From: Pseudomonas sp. BCA17
GTDB lineage: Bacteria; Pseudomonadota; Gammaproteobacteria; Pseudomonadales; Pseudomonadaceae
Direction: 5' to 3'
Length of the DNA stretch: 64,000 bases
Assembly: GCF_004519405.1 (NCBI RefSeq)
Contig: NZ_SGWI01000007.1
Coordinates: 186,001 to 250,000, forward strand
Numbering within the stretch: the first letter of the stretch is position 1; each line of letters opens with the position of its first letter. A program made the translations under genes and the position numbers. Below the pieces are notes generated by a model that worked only from the letters and a program-made list of their open reading frames with translations, was not told the DNA's origin and did no database searches. Positions 62,789 to 64,000 of the stretch are shown here, piece by piece.

Positions 62789-64000
62789 CTATCCTTGGGA
62801 ACGGCACCATTGTGCAGGATCGCTTGGGCGGCCCTGCTGACGAATAGCGAAGTACAGCGCCGGGGTGTCCTGGCCACCACTGTTACCGACAGTGGAGATG
62901 GATTCACCGGCTTTTACAACATCACCTGCCGACTTGAGTAAAGTCTGATTGTGGCCATAAAGGCTCAAATAGCCATTACCGTGGTCAAGAATCACCAGCA
63001 AACCGGCACCGCGCAGCCAATCGGCGAACACCACGCGGCCACCGTGGACGGCGTGCACCTGGCTGCCGGCAGAGGCGCTGATCATCACGCCATCCCACTT
63101 GGCGCGGGTGTCATCGCCACGGGTTTCCCCAAAGCGTGCCAACAATCGACCATCAACAGGCCATGGAAGTTTGCCGCGGGCTGAAGCAAAAGGGCCGCCG
63201 AACGATTCGCCCGCGCTGGACACCAGTGGGCCAGGTGCTGAATGCGCGGGTTTGCGGGGCGCCGGTGCGTCCGTCGTGGCAGCCAGTTCGGCCTCACGCT
63301 GGCGCTTTTTTTCCGCTTCCTGCTGGGCGATCAGCGCTTTTTGCCGCGCCTCTTCTGCCTCGCGTGCCTGGCGTGCCAGGGTTTCTTCGATGGTTTTGAG
63401 CACTTTGGCCAGGTCGGCCTGGTCTTGCTCGCGTGCCTGGAGCTTGGCGTCGCGGGCTTTGACATCGTCATTGAGCTTGGCCAGGGCCAGTTGGCGCTCC
63501 TTGCGGACCTTGTCCAACTGGTCGCGCTGGGTGTCGAGGGCGCTTTTCTGGTCGAGCAACTGTGACTGTTGGTCGGCGATTTCCTGTTCCACATTGGCCA
63601 ATTGGCGCAGGGTTTCGTTAAAACCCTTCAATTGTTCCAGGCGTGCCTTGCTCAGGTAGTCGTAATAGGTGAGGGTGCGCGCGAATTTCTCGGGGTTCTG
63701 CTGGTTGAGCAGCAGCTTGAGATACTCCTGGCGGCCGCTCTGGTAGGCGGCGCGGGCCTGGATCGCGATCAGGCGCTGTTGCTCAACCCGGGCGCTCTGG
63801 AGTTTTTTTTTCTCAGCGTCGAGTCGCTCCAGTTCCGACTCGCTCTTCTTTAGTTCTTTTTGCAGCTCCTGGACCTGCTTCTCCAGCTTGCCCATCTCGG
63901 TTTCCGTACCGCGCAGGTCTTTCTGCACGCCGGATTTTTCTTCCTGGAGCTTGCCGAGCAGTTTTTTCAGCTCGGCAATGTCCTGACGCGTAGCGTCCAA
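62789..64000 (-). CDS. envC: Murein hydrolase activator EnvC (5' end beyond the window)
   Basis: The visible 403 residues begin inside a long N-terminal coiled coil (KSGVQKDLRGTETEMGKLEKQ...) rich in Lys, Glu and Gln, and end in a LytM/M23 domain (GVMISASAGSQVHAVHGGRVVFADW, LLVILDHGNGYLSLYGHNQ, GGQDTPALYFAIRQ). The zinc ligands of active M23 enzymes are missing, as in EnvC, which activates amidases at the septum. The start lies beyond position 64,000. Confidence 0.9.
   Translation of the reverse strand: MDATRQDIAELKKLLGKLQEEKSGVQKDLRGTETEMGKLEKQVQELQKELKKSESELERLDAEKKKLQSARVEQQRLIAIQARAAYQSGRQEYLKLLLNQQNPEKFARTLTYYDYLSKARLEQLKGFNETLRQLANVEQEIADQQSQLLDQKSALDTQRDQLDKVRKERQLALAKLNDDVKARDAKLQAREQDQADLAKVLKTIEETLARQAREAEEARQKALIAQQEAEKKRQREAELAATTDAPAPRKPAHSAPGPLVSSAGESFGGPFASARGKLPWPVDGRLLARFGETRGDDTRAKWDGVMISASAGSQVHAVHGGRVVFADWLRGAGLLVILDHGNGYLSLYGHNQTLLKSAGDVVKAGESISTVGNSGGQDTPALYFAIRQQGRPSDPAQWCRSQG

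Noticed and set aside
61361..62941. A 526-codon frame opposite ctpA and envC
   Set aside because: Antisense to two well-identified genes with no coding features of its own.

Overview
The window looks like the chromosome of a fluorescent pseudomonad of the Pseudomonas fluorescens group. The evidence is the gene complement and order (dctB-dctD, rfbBACD, an aguA/OprE-type porin pair, yggX-mutY-asmA, hisBH-DUF2164-hisAF, envC-ctpA-yibQ), REP/REPIN repeats of the kind common in that group, and GC-rich codon use outside one island. Identifications rest on protein motifs and remembered family knowledge; no database search was run.

Layout. Positions 1-700 hold the remains of a Fic-type toxin-antitoxin pair: an intact YhfG/AntF-like antitoxin, and a toxin gene cut after about 14 codons and joined to the tail of an unrelated small gene. 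Positions 870-11,435 are mostly housekeeping: a DUF2135/TPR periplasmic protein, a RecQ-type helicase, two hotdog thioesterases, a glycine-zipper protein, a YdeP-type molybdopterin oxidoreductase, a BON-LysM protein, and yrfG, nudE and cysQ. Next come the C4-dicarboxylate two-component system dctBD and the dTDP-L-rhamnose operon rfbBACD. Then a 969-residue kinase/phospho-lyase-type fusion precedes agmatine deiminase and an OprE-like porin. An AraC-type regulator with an apparent frameshift lies divergent to a small membrane protein.

Positions 26,136-36,128 are a roughly 10 kb integrated island in the 3' end of tRNA-Thr(TGT), bounded by an exact 25-bp direct repeat. It carries an arm-type tyrosine integrase beside the tRNA, a second recombinase with a small partner protein, palindromes with a cluster of DnaA-box-like sites, and an operon hsdM-hsdS-ATPase/TOPRIM. 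No HsdR is present: the gene after hsdS is an OLD-like ATPase with a C-terminal TOPRIM-like domain. This is the best candidate in the window for an unusual defence or modification system.

Right of the island lie a DUF2790 protein, an orphan bcsQ/wssA-like ATPase without any cellulose synthase genes, a basic-amino-acid-type ABC transporter operon with a methyltransferase at its end, a gabP-like permease, an alpha/beta hydrolase, an ACR3/BASS-type transporter, an ArnT-like glycosyltransferase, tRNA-Phe, yggX-mutY-asmA, an OFA-family transporter, and the histidine operon, in which two intergenic gaps carry a related palindromic repeat. The window ends with a Vps62-like protein and the yibQ-ctpA-envC envelope cluster; envC runs off the right edge.
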